A stretch of 64,000 nucleotides of DNA from Henricia sp. BOLD:AAB3569 (GCA_037783545.1 JBBELK010001068.1:124001-188000), one strand, 5' to 3'. Positions 24,401 to 39,260 are shown, numbered from the stretch's first letter. A program made the numbers and translations. The notes: a model not told the origin generated them from the letters alone.

Positions 24401-25927
24401 AAACTTTGAAATTTCTCTGCCTTTTCCCGGCGAAAGTCTGTCAATTTTTTATGACAAGTGCGCAATATAGAGAGTTTAGGGCATGCAAAATTTGAAGTTC
24501 GTCGGAACATTTTTCGACCTCCAAATTTGCCGACGTTTGGACCACACTTTGACCAAATTGCCGAGCCAAACTGCAGTGCGTTAACGACAGCCCGAATGAC
24601 TGAGCATGCGCACAACTCAGGAGTACCCCAAAGAGGTGTGTACAGACAGCCACGGTTTGCGTGAGAGCAGTCAGGAAGCCTCAACCCAGTTTTTTCTAAA
24701 CTTTGAAATTTCTCTGCCATTTCCCGGCGAAAGTCTGTCAATTTATTTATGACAAGTGCGCAATATAGAGAGTTTAGGGCATGCAAAATTTGAAGTTCGT
24801 CGGAACATTTTTCGACCTCCAAATTTGCCGACGTTTGGACCACACTTTGACCAAATTGCCGAGCCAAACTGCGGTGCGTTAACGACAGTCCGAATGACTG
24901 AGCATGCGCACAACTCAGGAGTACCCCAAAGAGGTGTGTACAGACAGCCACGGTTTGCGTGAGAGCAGTCAGGAAGCCTCAACCCAGTTTTTTTCTAAAC
25001 TTTGAAATTTCTCTGCCATTTCCCGGCGAAAGTCTGTCATTTTTTTATGACAAGTGCGCAATATAGAGAGTTTAGGGCATGCAAAATTTGAAGTTCGTCG
25101 AACATTTTTCGACCTCCAAATTTGCCGACGTTTGGACCACACTTTGACCAAATTGCCGAGCCAAACTGCGGTGCGTTAACGACAGTCCGAATGACTGAGC
25201 ATGCGCACAACTCAGGAGTACCCCAAAGAGGTGTGTACAGACAGCCACGGTTTGCGTGAGAGCAGTCAGGAAGCCTCAACCCAGTTTTTTTCTAAGCTTT
25301 GAAATTTCTCTGCCATTTCCCGGCGAAAGTCTGTCAATTTTTTATGACAAGTGCGCAATATAGAGAGTTTAGGGCATGCAAAATTTGAAGTTCGTCGGAA
25401 CATTTTTCGACCTCCAAATTTGCCGACGTTTGGACCACACTTTGACCAAATTGCCGAGCCAAACTGCGGTGCGTTAACGACAGTCCGAATGACTGAGCAT
25501 GCGCACAACTCAGGAGTACCCCAAAGAGGTGTGTACAGACAGCCACGGTTTGCGTGAGAGCAGTCAGGAAGCCTCAACCCAGTTTTTTCTAAACTTTGAA
25601 ATTTCTCTGCCATTTCCCGGCGAAAGTCTGTCATTTTTTTATGACAAGTGCGCAATATAGAGAGTTTAGGGCATGCAGAATTTGAAGTTCGTCGGAACAT
25701 TTTTCGACCTCCAAATTTGCCGACGTTTGGACCACACTTTGACCAAATTGCCGAGCCAAACTGCGGTGCGTTAACGACAGTCCGAATGACTGAGCATGCG
25801 CACAACTCAGGAGTACCCCAAAGAGGTGTGTACAGACAGCCACGGTTTGCGTGAGAGCAGTCAGGAAGCCTCAACCCAGTTTTTTCTAAACTTTGAAATT
25901 TCTCTGCCATTTCCCAGCGAAAGTCTG

Positions 25928-28900
25928 TCAATTTTTTATGACAAGTGCGCAATATAGAGAGTTTAGGGCATGCAAAATTTGAAGTTCGTCGGAAAATTTT
26001 TCGACCTCCAAATTTGCCGACGTTTGGACCACACTTTGACCAAATTGCCGAGCCAAACTGCGGTGCGTTAACGACAGTCCGAATGACTGAGCATGCGCAC
26101 AACTCAGGAGTACCCCAAAGAGGTGTGTACAGACAGCCACGGTTTGCGTGAGAGCAGTCAGGAAGCCTCAACCCAGTTTTTTTCTAAACTTTGAAATTTC
26201 TCTGCCATTTCCCGGCGAAAGTCTGTCATTTTTTTATGACAAGTGCGCAATATAGAGAGTTTAGGGCATGCAAAATTTGAAGTTCGTGGGAACATTTTTC
26301 GACCTCCAAATTTGCCGACGTTTGGACCACACTTTGACCAAATTGCCGAGCCAAACTGCGGTGCGTTAACGACAGCCCGAATGACTGAGCATGCGCACAA
26401 CTCAGGAGTACCCCAAAGAGGTGTGTACAGATAGCCACGGTTTGCGTGAGAGCAGTCAGGAAGCCTCAACCCAGTTTTTTCTAAACTTTGAAATTTCTCT
26501 GCCATTTCCCGGCGAAAGTCTGTCAATTTTTTTATGACAAGTGCGCAATATAGAGAGTTTAGGGCATGCAAAATTTGAAGTTCGTCGGAACATTTTTCGA
26601 CCTCCAAATTTGCCGACGTTTGGACCACACTTTGACCAAATTGCCGAGCCAAACTGCGGTGCGTTAACGACAGTCCGAATGACTGAGCATGCGCACAACT
26701 CAGGAGTACCCCAAAGAGGTGTGTACAGACAGCCACGGTTTGCGTGAGAGCAGTCAGGAAGCCTCAACCCAGTTTTTTCTAAACTTTGAAATTTCTCTGC
26801 CATTTCCCGGCGAAAGTCTGTCAATTTTTTATGACAAGTGCGCAATATAGAGAGTTTAGGGCATGCAAAATTTGAAGTTCGTCGGAACATTTTTCGACCT
26901 CCAAATTTGCCGACGTTTGGACCACACTTTGACCAAATTGCCGAGCCAAACTGCGGTGCGTTAACGACAGTCCGAATGACTGAGCATGCGCACAACTCAG
27001 GAGTACCCCAAAGAGGTGTGTACAGACAGCCACGGTTTGCGTGAGAGCAGTCAGGAAGCCTCAACCCAGTTTTTTTCTAAACTTTGAAATTTCTCTGCCA
27101 TTTCCCGGCGAAAGTCTGTCAATTTTTTATGACAAGTGCGCAATATAGAGAGTTTAGGGCATGCAAAATTTGAAGTTCGTCGGAACATTTTTCGACCTCT
27201 AAATTTGCCGACGTTTGGACCACACTTTGACCAAATTGCCGAGCCAAACTGCGGTGCGTTAACGACAGTCCGAATGACTGAGCATGCGCACAACTCAGGA
27301 GTACCCCAAAGAGGTGTGTACAGACAGCCACGGTTTGCGTGAGAGCAGTCAGGAAGCCTCAACCCAGTTTTTTCTAAACTTTGAAATTTCTCTGCCATTT
27401 CCCGGCGAAAGTCTGTCATTTTTTTATGACAAGTGCGCAATATAGAGAGTTTAGGGCATGCAAAATTTGAAGTTCGTCGGAACATTTTTCGACCTCCAAA
27501 TTTGCCGACGTTTGGACCACACTTTGACCAAATTGCCGAGCCAAACTGCGGTGCGTTAACGACAGTCCGAATGACTGAGCATGCGCACAACTCAGGAGTA
27601 CCCCAAAGAGGTGTGTACAGACAGCCACGGTTTGCGTGAGAGCAGTCAGGAAGCCTCAACCCAGTTTTTTTCTAAACTTTGAAATTTCTCTGCCATTTCC
27701 CGGCGAAAGTCTGTCAATTTTTTATGACAAGTGCGCAATATAGAGAGTTTAGGGCATGCAAAATTTGAAGTTCGTCGGAACATTTTTCGACCTCCAAATT
27801 TGCCGACGTTTGGACCACACTTTGACCAAATTGCCGAGCCAAACTGCGGTGCGTTAACGACAGTCCGAATGACTGAGCATGCGCACAACTCAGGAGTACC
27901 CCAAAGAGGTGTGTACAGACAGCCACGGTTTGCGTGAGAGCAGTCAGGAAGCCTCAACCCAGTTTTTTCTAAACTTTGAAATTTCTCTGCCATTTCCCGG
28001 CGAAAGTCTGTCAATTTTTTATGACAAGTGCGCAATATAGAGAGTTTAGGGCATGCAAAATTTGAAGTTCGTCGGAAAATTTTTCGACCTCCAAATTTGC
28101 CGACGTTTGGACCACACTTTGACCAAATTGCCGAGCCAAACTGCGGTGCGTTAACGACAGTCCGAATGACTGAGCATGCGCACAACTCAGGAGTACCCCA
28201 AAGAGGTGTGTACAGACAGCCACGGTTTGCGTGAGAGCAGTCAGGAAGCCTCAACCCAGTTTTTTTCTAAACTTTGAAATTTCTCTGCCATTTCCCGGCG
28301 AAAGTCTGTCATTTTTTTATGACAAGTGCGCAATATAGAGAGTTTAGGGCATGCAAAATTTGAAGTTCGTGGGAACATTTTTCGACCTCCAAATTTGCCG
28401 ACGTTTGGACCACACTTTGACCAAATTGCCGAGCCAAACTGCGGTGCGTTAACGACAGCCCGAATGACTGAGCATGCGCACAACTCAGGAGTACCCCAAA
28501 GAGGTGTGTACAGATAGCCACGGTTTGCGTGAGAGCAGTCAGGAAGCCTCAACCCAGTTTTTTCTAAACTTTGAAATTTCTCTGCCATTTCCCGGCGAAA
28601 GTCTGTCAATTTTTTATGACAAGTGCGCAATATAGAGAGTTTAGGGCATGCAAAATTTGAAGTTCGTCGGAACATTTTTCGACCTCCAAATTTGCCGACG
28701 TTTGGACCACACTTTGACCAAATTGCCGAGCCAAACTGCGGTGCGTTAACGACAGTCCGAATGACTGAGCATGCGCACAACTCAGGAGTACCCCAAAGAG
28801 GTGTGTACAGACAGCCACGGTTTGCGTGAGAGCAGTCAGGAAGCCTCAACCCAGTTTTTTCTAAACTTTGAAATTTCTCTGCCATTTCCCGGCGAAAGTC

Positions 28901-31900
28901 TGTCAATTTTTTATGACAAGTGCGCAATATAGAGAGTTTAGGGCATGCAAAATTTGAAGTTCGTCGGAACATTTTTCGACCTCCAAATTTGCCGACGTTT
29001 GGACCACACTTTGACCAAATTGCCGAGCCAAACTGCGGTGCGTTAACGACAGTCCGAATGACTGAGCATGCGCACAACTCAGGAGTACCCCAAAGAGGTG
29101 TGTACAGACAGCCACGGTTTGCGTGAGAGCAGTCAGGAAGCCTCAACCCAGTTTTTTCTAAACTTTGAAATTTCTCTGCCATTTCCCGGCGAAAGTCTGT
29201 CAATTTTTTATGACAAGTGCGCAATATAGAGAGTTTAGGGCATGCAAAATTTGAAGTTCGTCGGAACATTTTTCGACCTCTAAATTTGCCGACGTTTGGA
29301 CCACACTTTGACCAAATTGCCGAGCCAAACTGCGGTGCGTTAACGACAGTCCGAATGACTGAGCATGCGCACAACTCAGGAGTACCCCAAAGAGGTGTGT
29401 ACAGACAGCCACGGTTTGCGTGAGAGCAGTCAGGAAGCCTCAACCCAGTTTTTTCTAAACTTTGAAATTTCTCTGCCATTTCCCGGCGAAAGTCTGTCAA
29501 TTTTTTATGACAAGTGCGCAATATAGAGAGTTTAGGGCATGCAAAATTTGAAGTTCGTCGGAACATTTTTCGACCTCCAAATTTGCCGACGTTTGGACCA
29601 CACTTTGACCAAATTGCCGAGCCAAACTGCGGTGCGTTAACGACAGTCCGAATGACTGAGCATGCGCACAACTCAGGAGTACCCCAAAGAGGTGTGTACA
29701 GACAGCCACGGTTTGCGTGAGAGCAGTCAGGAAGCCTCAACCCAGTTTTTTTCTAAACTTTGAAATTTCTCTGCCATTTCCCGGCGAAAGTCTGTCAATT
29801 TTTTATGACAAGTGCGCAATATAGAGAGTTTAGGGCATGCAAAATTTGAAGTTCGTCGGAACATTTTCGACCTCCAAATTTGCCGACGTTTGGACCACAC
29901 TTTGACCAAATTGCCGAGCCAAACTGCGGTGCGTTAACGACAGTCCGAATGACTGAGCATGCGCACAACTCAGGAGTACCCCAAAGAGGTGTGTACAGAC
30001 AGCCACGGTTTGCGTGAGAGCAGTCAGGAAGCCTCAACCCAGTTTTTTTCTAAACTTTGAAATTTCTCTGCCATTTCCCGGCGAAAGTCTGTCAATTTTT
30101 TATGACAAGTGCGCAATATAGAGAGTTTAGGGCATGCAAAATTTGAAGTTCGTCGGAACATTTTTCGACCTCCAAATTTGCCGACGTTTGGACCACACTT
30201 TGACCAAATTGCCGAGCCAAACTGCGGTGCGTTAACGACAGTCCGAATGACTGAGCATGCGCACAACTCAGGAGTACCCCAAAGAGGTGTGTACAGACAG
30301 CCACGGTTTGCGTGAGAGCAGTCAGGAAGCCTCAACCCAGTTTTTTCTAAACTTTGAAATTTCTCTGCCATTTCCCGGCGAAAGTCTGTCAATTTTTTAT
30401 GACAAGTGCGCAATATAGAGAGTTTAGGGCATGCAAAATTTGAAGTTCGTCGGAACATTTTTCGACCTCTAAATTTGCCGACGTTTGGACCACACTTTGA
30501 CCAAATTGCCGAGCCAAACTGCGGTGCGTTAACGACAGTCCGAATGACTGAGCATGCGCACAACTCAGGAGTACCCCAAAGAGGTGTGTACAGACAGCCA
30601 CGGTTTGCGTGAGAGCAGTCAGGAAGCCTCAACCCAGTTTTTTCTAAACTTTGAAATTTCTCTGCCATTTCCCGGCGAAAGTCTGTCAATTTTTTATGAC
30701 AAGTGCGCAATATAGAGAGTTTAGGGCATGCAAAATTTGAAGTTCGTCGGAACATTTTTCGACCTCCAAATTTGCCGACGTTTGGACCACACTTTGACCA
30801 AATTGCCGAGCCAAACTGCGGTGCGTTAACGACAGTCCGAATGACTGAGCATGCGCACAACTCAGGAGTACCCCAAAGAGGTGTGTACAGACAGCCACGG
30901 TTTGCGTGAGAGCAGTCAGGAAGCCTCAACCCAGTTTTTTTCTAAACTTTGAAATTTCTCTGCCATTTCCCGGCGAAAGTCTGTCAATTTTTTATGACAA
31001 GTGCGCAATATAGAGAGTTTAGGGCATGCAAAATTTGAAGTTCGTCGGAACATTTTCGACCTCCAAATTTGCCGACGTTTGGACCACACTTTGACCAAAT
31101 TGCCGAGCCAAACTGCGGTGCGTTAACGACAGTCCGAATGACTGAGCATGCGCACAACTCAGGAGTACCCCAAAGAGGTGTGTACAGACAGCCACGGTTT
31201 GCGTGAGAGCAGTCAGGAAGCCTCAACCCAGTTTTTTTCTAAACTTTGAAATTTCTCTGCCATTTCCCGGCGAAAGTCTGTCAATTTTTATGACAAGTGC
31301 GCAATATAGAGAGTTTAGGGCATGCAAAATTTGAAGTTCGTCGGAACATTTTTCGACCTCCAAATTTGCCGACGTTTGGACCACACTTTGACCAAATTGC
31401 CGAGCCAAACTGCGGTGCGTTAACGACAGTCCGAATGACTGAGCATGCGCACAACTCAGGAGTACCCCAAAGAGGTGTGTACAGACAGCCACGGTTTGCG
31501 TGAGAGCAGTCAGGAAGCCTCAACCCAGTTTTTTCTAAACTTTGAAATTTCTCTGCCATTTCCCGGCGAAAGTCTGTCAATTTTTTATGACAAGTGCGCA
31601 ATATAGAGAGTTTAGGGCATGCAAAATTTGAAGTTCGTCGGAAAATTTTTCGACCTCCAAATTTGCCGACGTTTGGACCACACTTTGACCAAATTGCCGA
31701 GCCAAACTGCGGTGCGTTAACGACAGTCCGAATGACTGAGCATGCGCACAACTCAGGAGTACCCCAAAGAGGTGTGTACAGACAGCCACGGTTTGCGTGA
31801 GAGCAGTCAGGAAGCCTCAACCCAGTTTTTTTCTAAACTTTGAAATTTCTCTGCCATTTCCCGGCGAAAGTCTGTCATTTTTTTATGACAAGTGCGCAAT

Positions 31901-32105
31901 ATAGAGAGTTTAGGGCATGCAAAATTTGAAGTTCGTGGGAACATTTTTCGACCTCCAAATTTGCCGACGTTTGGACCACACTTTGACCAAATTGCCGAGC
32001 CAAACTGCGGTGCGTTAACGACAGCCCGAATGACTGAGCATGCGCACAACTCAGGAGTACCCCAAAGAGGTGTGTACAGATAGCCACGGTTTGCGTGAGA
32101 GCAGT
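25928..32105. repeat. Heptameric higher-order repeat, about 2,083 bp
   Basis: A monomer with tcggaaaattttt (for tcggaacattttt) lies at about 25990, 28074 and 31640, followed each time by a monomer with acagatagcc (about 26428, 28511 and 32078). The spacings are 2,083 bp (seven monomers) and 3,566 bp (twelve). Within this zone a one-base loss giving gaacattttcgacc occurs at about 29862 and 31051, 1,189 bp apart (four monomers), showing a younger tetramer duplication nested in the heptamer zone. Confidence 0.82.
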
Positions 32106-33293
32106 CAGGAAGCCTCAACCCAGTTTTTTCTAAACTTTGAAATTTCTCTGCCATTTCCCGGCGAAAGTCTGTCAATTTTTTTATGACAAGTGCGCAATAT
32201 AGAGAGTTTAGGGCATGCAAAATTTGAAGTTCGTCGGAACATTTTTCGACCTCCAAATTTGCCGACGTTTGGACCACACTTTGACCAAATTGCCGAGCCA
32301 AACTGCGGTGCGTTAACGACAGTCCGAATGACTGAGCATGCGCACAACTCAGGAGTACCCCAAAGAGGTGTGTACAGACAGCCACGGTTTGCGTGAGAGC
32401 AGTCAGGAAGCCTCAACCCAGTTTTTTCTAAACTTTGAAATTTCTCTGCCATTTCCCGGCGAAAGTCTGTCAATTTTTTATGACAAGTGCGCAATATAGA
32501 GAGTTTAGGGCATGCAAAATTTGAAGTTCGTCGGAACATTTTTCGACCTCCAAATTTGCCGACGTTTGGACCACACTTTGACCAAATTGCCGAGCCAAAC
32601 TGCGGTGCGTTAACGACAGTCCGAATGACTGAGCATGCGCACAACTCAGGAGTACCCCAAAGAGGTGTGTACAGACAGCCACGGTTTGCGTGAGAGCAGT
32701 CAGGAAGCCTCAACCCAGTTTTTTCTAAACTTTGAAATTTCTCTGCCATTTCCCGGCGAAAGTCTGTCAATTTTTTATGACAAGTGCGCAATATAGAGAG
32801 TTTAGGGCATGCAAAATTTGAAGTTCGTCGGAACATTTTTCGACCTCTAAATTTGCCGACGTTTGGACCACACTTTGACCAAATTGCCGAGCCAAACTGC
32901 GGTGCGTTAACGACAGTCCGAATGACTGAGCATGCGCACAACTCAGGAGTACCCCAAAGAGGTGTGTACAGACAGCCACGGTTTGCGTGAGAGCAGTCAG
33001 GAAGCCTCAACCCAGTTTTTTCTAAACTTTGAAATTTCTCTGCCATTTCCCGGCGAAAGTCTGTCAATTTTTTATGACAAGTGCGCAATATAGAGAGTTT
33101 AGGGCATGCAAAATTTGAAGTTCGTCGGAACATTTTTCGACCTCCAAATTTGCCGACGTTTGGACCACACTTTGACCAAATTGCCGAGCCAAACTGCGGT
33201 GCGTTAACGACAGTCCGAATGACTGAGCATGCGCACAACTCAGGAGTACCCCAAAGAGGTGTGTACAGACAGCCACGGTTTGCGTGAGAGCAG

Positions 33294-36200
33294 TCAGGAA
33301 GCCTCAACCCAGTTTTTTTCTAAACTTTGAAATTTCTCTGCCATTTCCCGGCGAAAGTCTGTCAATTTTTTATGACAAGTGCGCAATATAGAGAGTTTAG
33401 GGCATGCAAAATTTGAAGTTCGTCGGAACATTTTTCGACCTCCAAATTTGCCGACGTTTGGACCACACTTTGACCAAATTGCCGAGCCAAACTGCGGTGC
33501 GTTAACGACAGTCCGAATGACTGAGCATGCGCACAACTCAGGAGTACCCCAAAGAGGTGTGTACAGACAGCCACGGTTTGCGTGAGAGCAGTCAGGAAGC
33601 CTCAACCCAGTTTTTTCTAAACTTTGAAATTTCTCTGCCATTTCCCGGCGAAAGTCTGTCAATTTTTTATGACAAGTGCGCAATATAGAGAGTTTAGGGC
33701 ATGCAAAATTTGAAGTTCGTGGGAACATTTTTCGACCTCCAAATTTGCCGACGTTTGGACCACACTTTGACCAAATTGCCGAGCCAAACTGCGGTGCGTT
33801 AACGACAGTCCGAATGACTGAGCATGCGCACAACTCAGGAGTACCCCAAAGAGGTGTGTACAGACAGCCACGGTTTGCGTGAGAGCAGTCAGGAAGCCTC
33901 AACCCAGTTTTTTCTAAACTTTGAAATTTCTCTGCCATTTCCCGGCGAAAGTCTGTCAATTTTTTATGACAAGTGCGCAATATAGAGAGTTTAGGGCATG
34001 CAAAATTTGAAGTTCGTGGGAACATTTTTCGACCTCCAAATTTGCCGACGTTTGGACCACACTTTGACCAAATTGCCGAGCCAAACTGCGGTGCGTTAAC
34101 GACAGTCCGAATGACTGAGCATGCGCACAACTCAGGAGTACCCCAAAGAGGTGTGTACAGACAGCCACGGTTTGCGTGAGAGCAGTCAGGAAGCCTCAAC
34201 CCAGTTTTTTCTAAACTTTGAAATTTCTCTGCCATTTCCCGGCGAAAGTCTGTCAATTTTTTATGACAAGTGCGCAATATAGAGAGTTTAGGGCATGCAA
34301 AATTTGAAGTTCGTCGGAACATTTTTCGACCTCCAAATTTGCCGACGTTTGGACCACACTTTGACCAAATTGCCGAGCCAAACTGCGGTGCGTTAACGAC
34401 AGTCCGAATGACTGAGCATGCGCACAACTCAGGAGTACCCCAAAGAGGTGTGTACAGACAGCCACGGTTTGCGTGAGAGCAGTCAGGAAGCCTCAACCCA
34501 GTTTTTTCTAAACTTTGAAATTTCTCTGCCATTTCCCGGCGAAAGTCTGTCAATTTTTTATGACAAGTGCGCAATATAGAGAGTTTAGGGCATGCAAAAT
34601 TTGAAGTTCGTGGGAACATTTTTCGACCTCCAAATTTGCCGACGTTTGGACCACACTTTGACCAAATTGCCGAGCCAAACTGCGGTGCGTTAACGACAGT
34701 CCGAATGACTGAGCATGCGCACAACTCAGGAGTACCCCAAAGAGGTGTGTACAGACAGCCACGGTTTGCGTGAGAGCAGTCAGGAAGCCTCAACCCAGTT
34801 TTTTCTAAACTTTGAAATTTCTCTGCCATTTCCCGGCGAAAGTCTGTCAATTTTTTATGACAAGTGCGCAATATAGAGAGTTTAGGGCATGCAAAATTTG
34901 AAGTTCGTCGGAACATTTTTCGACCTCCAAATTTGCCGACGTTTGGACCACACTTTGACCAAATTGCCGAGCCAAACTGCGGTGCGTTAACGACAGTCCG
35001 AATGACTGAGCATGCGCACAACTCAGGAGTACCCCAAAGAGGTGTGTACAGACAGCCACGGTTTGCGTGAGAGCAGTCAGGAAGCCTCAACCCAGTTTTT
35101 TCTAAACTTTGAAATTTCTCTGCCATTTCCCGGCGAAAGTCTGTCAATTTTTTATGACAAGTGCGCAATATAGAGAGTTTAGGGCATGCAAAATTTGAAG
35201 TTCGTGGGAACATTTTTCGACCTCCAAATTTGCCGACGTTTGGACCACACTTTGACCAAATTGCCGAGCCAAACTGCGGTGCGTTAACGACAGTCCGAAT
35301 GACTGAGCATGCGCACAACTCAGGAGTACCCCAAAGAGGTGTGTACAGACAGCCACGGTTTGTGTGAGAGCAGTCAGGAAGCCTCAACCCAGTTTTTTCT
35401 AAACTTTGAAATTTCTCTGCCATTTCCCGGCGAAAGTCTGTCAATTTTTTATGACAAGTGCGCAATATAGAGAGTTTAGGGCATGCAAAATTTGAAGTTC
35501 GTGGGAACATTTTTCGACCTCCAAATTTGCCGACGTTTGGACCACACTTTGACCAAATTGCCGAGCCAAACTGCGGTGCGTTAACGACAGTCCGAATGAC
35601 TGAGCATGCGCACAACTCAGGAGTACCCCAAAGAGGTGTGTACAGACAGCCACGGTTTGCGTGAGAGCAGTCAGGAAGCCTCAACCCAGTTTTTTCTAAA
35701 CTTTGAAATTTCTCTGCCATTTCCCGGCGAAAGTCTGTCAATTTTTTATGACAAGTGCGCAATATAGAGAGTTTAGGGCATGCAAAATTTGAAGTTCGTC
35801 GGAACATTTTTCGACCTCCAAATTTGCCGACGTTTGGACCACACTTTGACCAAATTGCCGAGCCAAACTGCGGTGCGTTAACGACAGTCCGAATGACTGA
35901 GCATGCGCACAACTCAGGAGTACCCCAAAGAGGTGTGTACAGACAGCCACGGTTTGCGTGAGAGCAGTCAGGAAGCCTCAACCCAGTTTTTTCTAAACTT
36001 TGAAATTTCTCTGCCATTTCCCGGCGAAAGTCTGTCAATTTTTTATGACAAGTGCGCAATATAGAGAGTTTAGGGCATGCAAAATTTGAAGTTCGTGGGA
36101 ACATTTTTCGACCTCCAAATTTGCCGACGTTTGGACCACACTTTGACCAAATTGCCGAGCCAAACTGCGGTGCGTTAACGACAGTCCGAATGACTGAGCA

Positions 36201-36803
36201 TGCGCACAACTCAGGAGTACCCCAAAGAGGTGTGTACAGACAGCCACGGTTTGCGTGAGAGCAGTCAGGAAGCCTCAACCCAGTTTTTTCTAAACTTTGA
36301 AATTTCTCTGCCATTTCCCGGCGAAAGTCTGTCAATTTTTTATGACAAGTGCGCAATATAGAGAGTTTAGGGCATGCAAAATTTGAAGTTCGTCGGAACA
36401 TTTTTCGACCTCCAAATTTGCCGACGTTTGGACCACACTTTGACCAAATTGCCGAGCCAAACTGCGGTGCGTTAACGACAGTCCGAATGACTGAGCATGC
36501 GCACAACTCAGGAGTACCCCAAAGAGGTGTGTACAGACAGCCACGGTTTGCGTGAGAGCAGTCAGGAAGCCTCAACCCAGTTTTTTCTAAACTTTGAAAT
36601 TTCTCTGCCATTTCCCGGCGAAAGTCTGTCAATTTGTTATGACAAGTGCGCAATATAGAGAGTTTAGGGCATGCAAAATTTGAAGTTCGTGGGAACATTT
36701 TTCGACCTCCAAATTTGCCGACGTTTGGACCACACTTTGACCAAATTGCCGAGCCAAACTGCGGTGCGTTAACGACAGTCCGAATGACTGAGCATGCGCA
36801 CAA
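33294..36803. repeat. Pentameric higher-order repeat, about 1,485 bp
   Basis: Twelve consecutive monomers from about 33,300 are scored by the base after ttcgt: C-type (ttcgtcggaac) or G-type (ttcgtgggaac). The order is C G G C G, C G G C G, C G, a clean five-monomer pattern. These monomers are all exactly in register at 297 bp, which is also why this is one of the longest apparent minus-strand ORFs (1,169 codons). Confidence 0.85.
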
Positions 36804-36840
36804 CTCAGGAGTACCCCAAAGAGGTGTGTACAGACAGCCA

Positions 36841-36880
36841 CGGTTTGCGTGAGAGCAGTACTTTGAAATTTCTCTGCCAT
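36841..36880. other. 28-bp deletion at a monomer boundary
   Basis: gtgagagcagta is followed directly by ctttgaaatttctc at 36859/36860. About 28 bp that normally contain caggaagcctcaaccc, the first T-run and ctaa are missing. I saw this junction only once in the window, so it is a private event. Confidence 0.85.
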
Positions 36881-39240
36881 TTCCCGGCGAAAGTCTGTCA
36901 ATTTTTTATGACAAGTGCGCAATATAGAGAGTTTAGGGCATGCAAAATTTGAAGTTCGTCGGAACATTTTTCGACCTCCAAATTTGCCGACGTTTGGACC
37001 ACACTTTGACCAAATTGCCGAGCCAAACTGCGGTGCGTTAACGACAGTCCGAATGACTGAGCATGCGCACAACTCAGGAGTACCCCAAAGAGGTGTGTAC
37101 AGACAGCCACGGTTTGCGTGAGAGCAGTCAGGAAGCCTCAACCCAGTTTTTTCTAAACTTTGAAATTTCTCTGCCATTTCCCGGCGAAAGTCTGTCAATT
37201 TTTTATGACAAGTGCGCAATATAGAGAGTTTAGGGCATGCAAAATTTGAAGTTCGTCGGAAAATTTTTCGACCTCCAAATTTGCCGACGTTTGGACCACA
37301 CTTTGACCAAATTGCCGAGCCAAACTGCGGTGCGTTAACGACAGTCCGAATGACTGAGCATGCGCACAACTCAGGAGTACCCCAAAGAGGTGTGTACAGA
37401 CAGCCACGGTTTGCGTGAGAGCAGTCAGGAAGCCTCAACCCAGTTTTTTTCTAAACTTTGAAATTTCTCTGCCATTTCCCGGCGAAAGTCTGTCATTTTT
37501 TTATGACAAGTGCGCAATATAGAGAGTTTAGGGCATGCAAAATTTGAAGTTCGTCGGAACATTTTTCGACCTCCAAATTTGCCGACGTTTGGACCACACT
37601 TTGACCAAATTGCCGAGCCAAACTGCGGTGCGTTAACGACAGTCCGAATGACTGAGCATGCGCACAACTCAGGAGTACCCCAAAGAGGTGTGTACAGACA
37701 GCCACGGTTTGCGTGAGAGCAGTCAGGAAGCCTCAACCCAGTTTTTTCTAAACTTTGAAATTTCTCTGCCATTTCCCGGCGAAAGTCTGTCAATTTTTTA
37801 TGACAAGTGCGCAATATAGAGAGTTTAGGGCATGCAAAATTTGAAGTTCGTCGGAACATTTTTCGACCTCCAAATTTGCCGACGTTTGGACCACACTTTG
37901 ACCAAATTGCCGAGCCAAACTGCGGTGCGTTAACGACAGTCCGAATGACTGAGCATGCGCACAACTCAGGAGTACCCCAAAGAGGTGTGTACAGACAGCC
38001 ACGGTTTGCGTGAGAGCAGTCAGGAAGCCTCAACCCAGTTTTTTCTAAACTTTGAAATTTCTCTGCCATTTCCCGGCGAAAGTCTGTCAATTTGTTATGA
38101 CAAGTGCGCAATATAGAGAGTTTAGGGCATGCAAAATTTGAAGTTCGTCGGAACATTTTTCGACCTCTAAATTTGCCGACGTTTGGACCACACTTTGACC
38201 AAATTGCCGAGCCAAACTGCGGTGCGTTAACGACAGTCCGAATGACTGAGCATGCGCACAACTCAGGAGTACCCCAAAGAGGTGTGTACAGACAGCCACG
38301 GTTTGCGTGAGAGCAGTCAGGAAGCCTCAACCCAGTTTTTTCTAAACTTTGAAATTTCTCTGCCATTTCCCGGCGAAAGTCTGTCAATTTTTTATGACAA
38401 GTGCGCAATATAGAGAGTTTAGGGCATGCAAAATTTGAAGTTCGTCGGAACATTTTTCGACCTCCAAATTTGCCGACGTTTGGACCACACTTTGACCAAA
38501 TTGCCGAGCCAAACTGCGGTGCGTTAACGACAGTCCGAATGACTGAGCATGCGCACAACTCAGGAGTACCCCAAAGATGTGTGTACAGACAGCCACGGTT
38601 TGCGTGAGAGCAGTCAGGAAGCCTCAACCCAGTTTTTTCTAAACTTTGAAATTTCTCTGCCATTTCCCGGCGAAAGTCTGTCAATTTTTTATGACAAGTG
38701 CGCAATATAGAGAGTTTAGGGCATGCACAATTTGAAGTTCGTCGGAACATTTTTCGACCTCCAAATTTGCCGACGTTTGGACCACACTTTGACCAAATTG
38801 CCGAGCCAAACTGCGGTGCGTTAACGACAGTCCGAATGACTGAGCATGCGCACAACTCAGGAGTACCCCAAAGAGGTGTGTACAGACAGCCACGGTTTGC
38901 GTGAGAGCAGTCAGGAAGCCTCAACCCAGTTTTTTTCTAAACTTTAAAATTTCTCTGCCATTTCCCGGCGAAAGTCTGTCATTTTTTTATGACAAGTGCG
39001 CAATATAGAGAGTTTAGGGCATGCAAAATTTGAAGTTCGTCGGAACATTTTTCGACCTCCAAATTTGCCGACGTTTGGACCACACTTTGACCAAATTGCC
39101 GAGCCAAACTGCGGTGCGTTAACGACAGTCCGAATGACTGAGCATGCGCACAACTCAGGAGTACCCCAAAGAGGTGTGTACAGACAGCCACGGTTTGCGT
39201 GAGAGCAGTCAGGAAGCCTCAACCCAGTTTTTTCTAAACT

Positions 39241-39260
39241 TTGAAATTTCCCGGCGAAAG
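39241..39260. other. 11-bp deletion between short direct repeats
   Basis: Normal monomers read gaaatttctctgccatttcc; here gaaatttcccgg. The missing 11 bp lie between two copies of atttc, the expected product of replication slippage. The distance between adjacent monomers falls from 297 to 286 bp accordingly. Confidence 0.85.

Noticed and set aside
33294-36803. Minus-strand ORF of 1,169 codons as a gene (likewise 2390-4483, 50976-53246, 56625-59147 and 59175-62930)
   Set aside because: Consists only of the translated satellite unit, runs into SINE sequence in several cases, has no gene context, and is broken at random by T-run length changes.
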